In this document: piece by piece, positions 62,955 through 64,000 of the stretch
Layout: every line of letters begins with the position of its first letter
How positions within the stretch are numbered: the stretch's first letter is position 1
Assembly (NCBI GenBank): GCA_964521525.1
Contig: CAZFTD010000001.1
Span: 28,141 to 92,140, forward strand
Direction of reading: 5' to 3'
Source: CALEUX01 sp964521525
GTDB lineage: Bacteria > Bacteroidota > Bacteroidia > Bacteroidales > Marinilabiliaceae
Length of the DNA: 64,000 bases
The notes under the pieces: model-generated
Told to the model about the DNA's origin: nothing
The model's input: only the letters and a program-made list of their open reading frames with translations
Database searches by the model: none
Translations under genes and position numbers: made by a program

Positions 62955-64000
62955 ATGAAACAAACAAGAAAAATCATGTTTCTGGTGGTATTTCTATTGA
63001 CTGCCATCGGACAAGGTTTTGGCCAATCAGTAAAAATTGATTTTACTGAGTACAAGCTCGACAATGGGCTGCATGTTATTTTGCATCGCGATGCCACCAC
63101 CCCAATTGTTACTGTTGCTGTTATGTATAACGTTGGTTCAAAACACGAGCAGCCAAACCGAACCGGATTTGCTCACTTTTTTGAACACCTGATGTTTGAA
63201 GGTACCAAAAACATTCCACGCGGCGAATATGCCAAGTTTGTTGAGCGCGCTGGTGGAACGCTAAATGCCAATACATCGGCCGACCGTACCTATTATTATC
63301 AGATTTTACCCTCGAACCAATTGGAACTTGGTTTATGGCTCGAATCGGAGCGAATGTTGCATGCCACCGTTGATTCTGTTGGCATTCAAACACAAAAAAG
63401 AGTAGTAATTGAAGAGAAGAAACAAAGCTACGACAACCGCCCTTATGGAACCATTCTGATAGAAACCATGAAACGATCGTTTACCCAACACCCATACCGT
63501 TGGACTACCATTGGCGACCCGGAACATATTATGGCTGCAAAAGATGAGGAATTTCACGAATTCTACAATACTTTTTATGTTCCAAATAATGCCGTTTTGG
63601 TAATTGCCGGCGATATTGATGAAAGAAATACCAAGAAACTGATTGAGAAATATTTCAATGATATTCCAAAAGGGGAAAAAGAAATTTACCGACCAAATAT
63701 TGTTGAACCTCCATTGAAAGGCGAAATCCGCGACACCATTTTTGACAATATCCAGCTGCCATTGGTGCTTCAGGCTTATAGAACACCCGCCATGAATACC
63801 CCCGATTATTTTGCCCTGGAAATGCTTGGTAACTTACTCTCGAGTGGTCAAAGTTCTCGCTTGTATCGCGAACTGGTCGACAACCAACAATTAGCCATTC
63901 AGGTTGGCTCATTCCCAATTCCATTTAACGAGCCCAGCGTAAACCTAACCTATGCCTTCCCAAACATGGGGATTGATCCGCTTAAACTCGAAAAGGCAAT
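62955..64000 (+). CDS. M16 family zinc metallopeptidase, 3'-truncated
   Basis: The coding frame starts at 62955 (signal peptide MKQTRKIMFLVVFLLTAIG) and is open to the window end, about 348 residues. The inverted zinc motif HFFEH lies in TGFAHFFEHLMFEGT, with the distal Glu probably in VVIEEKKQSY. The first M16 domain is seen complete; a second, non-catalytic half is expected beyond the edge. It is an exported processing peptidase (pitrilysin/insulinase family); the substrate is unknown. Confidence 0.92.
   Translation, partial: MKQTRKIMFLVVFLLTAIGQGFGQSVKIDFTEYKLDNGLHVILHRDATTPIVTVAVMYNVGSKHEQPNRTGFAHFFEHLMFEGTKNIPRGEYAKFVERAGGTLNANTSADRTYYYQILPSNQLELGLWLESERMLHATVDSVGIQTQKRVVIEEKKQSYDNRPYGTILIETMKRSFTQHPYRWTTIGDPEHIMAAKDEEFHEFYNTFYVPNNAVLVIAGDIDERNTKKLIEKYFNDIPKGEKEIYRPNIVEPPLKGEIRDTIFDNIQLPLVLQAYRTPAMNTPDYFALEMLGNLLSSGQSSRLYRELVDNQQLAIQVGSFPIPFNEPSVNLTYAFPNMGIDPLKLEKA

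Noticed and set aside
1..64000. tRNA, rRNA, CRISPR arrays and riboswitches
   Set aside because: Scanning the gaps by eye gave no T-loop/anticodon pattern, regular spacer array or known riboswitch core. Weak structures could be missed without a covariance search.

Overview
The window is a 64-kb piece of a Bacteroidota chromosome, probably a free-living member of the Bacteroidales/Marinilabiliales type. The evidence is the gene families: CcsB-CcsA fusion, DUF4292/EnvC envelope block, DUF6048/DUF6452 pair, an endonuclease I ending in a type IX secretion sorting domain, and a large CHASE/PAS histidine kinase. Genes lack obvious Shine-Dalgarno sites, and several starts are preceded by the Bacteroidota -7 element TAnnTTTG. 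No rRNA, tRNA, CRISPR array, prophage or complete insertion sequence was seen. Both end genes run off the window.

Layout. 1-7.3 kb: a SiaABC-like phosphatase/kinase/phosphoprotein partner switch followed by a TerB-ABC-permease fusion, a lipoprotein and a secreted protein, closed by a strong bidirectional terminator. 7.4-18 kb: mostly minus-strand genes (DUF3999/DUF2339, CDF transporter, rhodanese, hemW, Rrf2 regulator, lutB, rpiB). 18.5-33.7 kb: an unbroken plus-strand run (nadA, a CheY-like regulator, ruvB, flippase, dut, TPR lipoprotein, DUF4292, envC-like, RsbW-like kinase, ybeY, mnmG, ade, uvrC). 33.7-43.8 kb: mixed metabolic and repair genes (lplA, endonuclease I, dtd, mazG-like, deoC), a 1237-residue histidine kinase and a second flippase. 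43.9-50.4 kb: a polysaccharide locus with a WbpB/WbpD/WbpE-like amino-sugar trio, a glycosyltransferase, a polysaccharide deacetylase and an AAC(3)-fold acetyltransferase. 50.7-53.8 kb: cytochrome c assembly (CcsBA). 54.7-59.7 kb: a porin-like protein, then creatininase-family, agmatine deiminase and N-carbamoylputrescine amidase genes (agmatine to putrescine). 59.7-64 kb: a serine-hydrolase pseudogene interrupted by a small terminal-inverted-repeat element, a HAD phosphatase, DUF6048/DUF6452 and the start of an M16 peptidase.

The most interesting structural signal is chromosomal. Two perfect 16-bp parS palindromes (15134-15149 and 29880-29895, the second touching the mnmG stop codon) flank a strand switch at an AT-rich 508-bp intergenic region (17988-18495), and hand-counted lines suggest opposite GC skew on the two sides. 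This makes the window a candidate replication-origin/ParB-loading region, although dnaA, parA and parB are not present.

Other items to check are the SiaABC-like switch without a SiaD cyclase but with an ABC exporter, the 215-bp TIR element with 9-bp target duplications, a dispersed intergenic repeat family with degraded short reading frames, and two frameshifted small membrane-protein genes.
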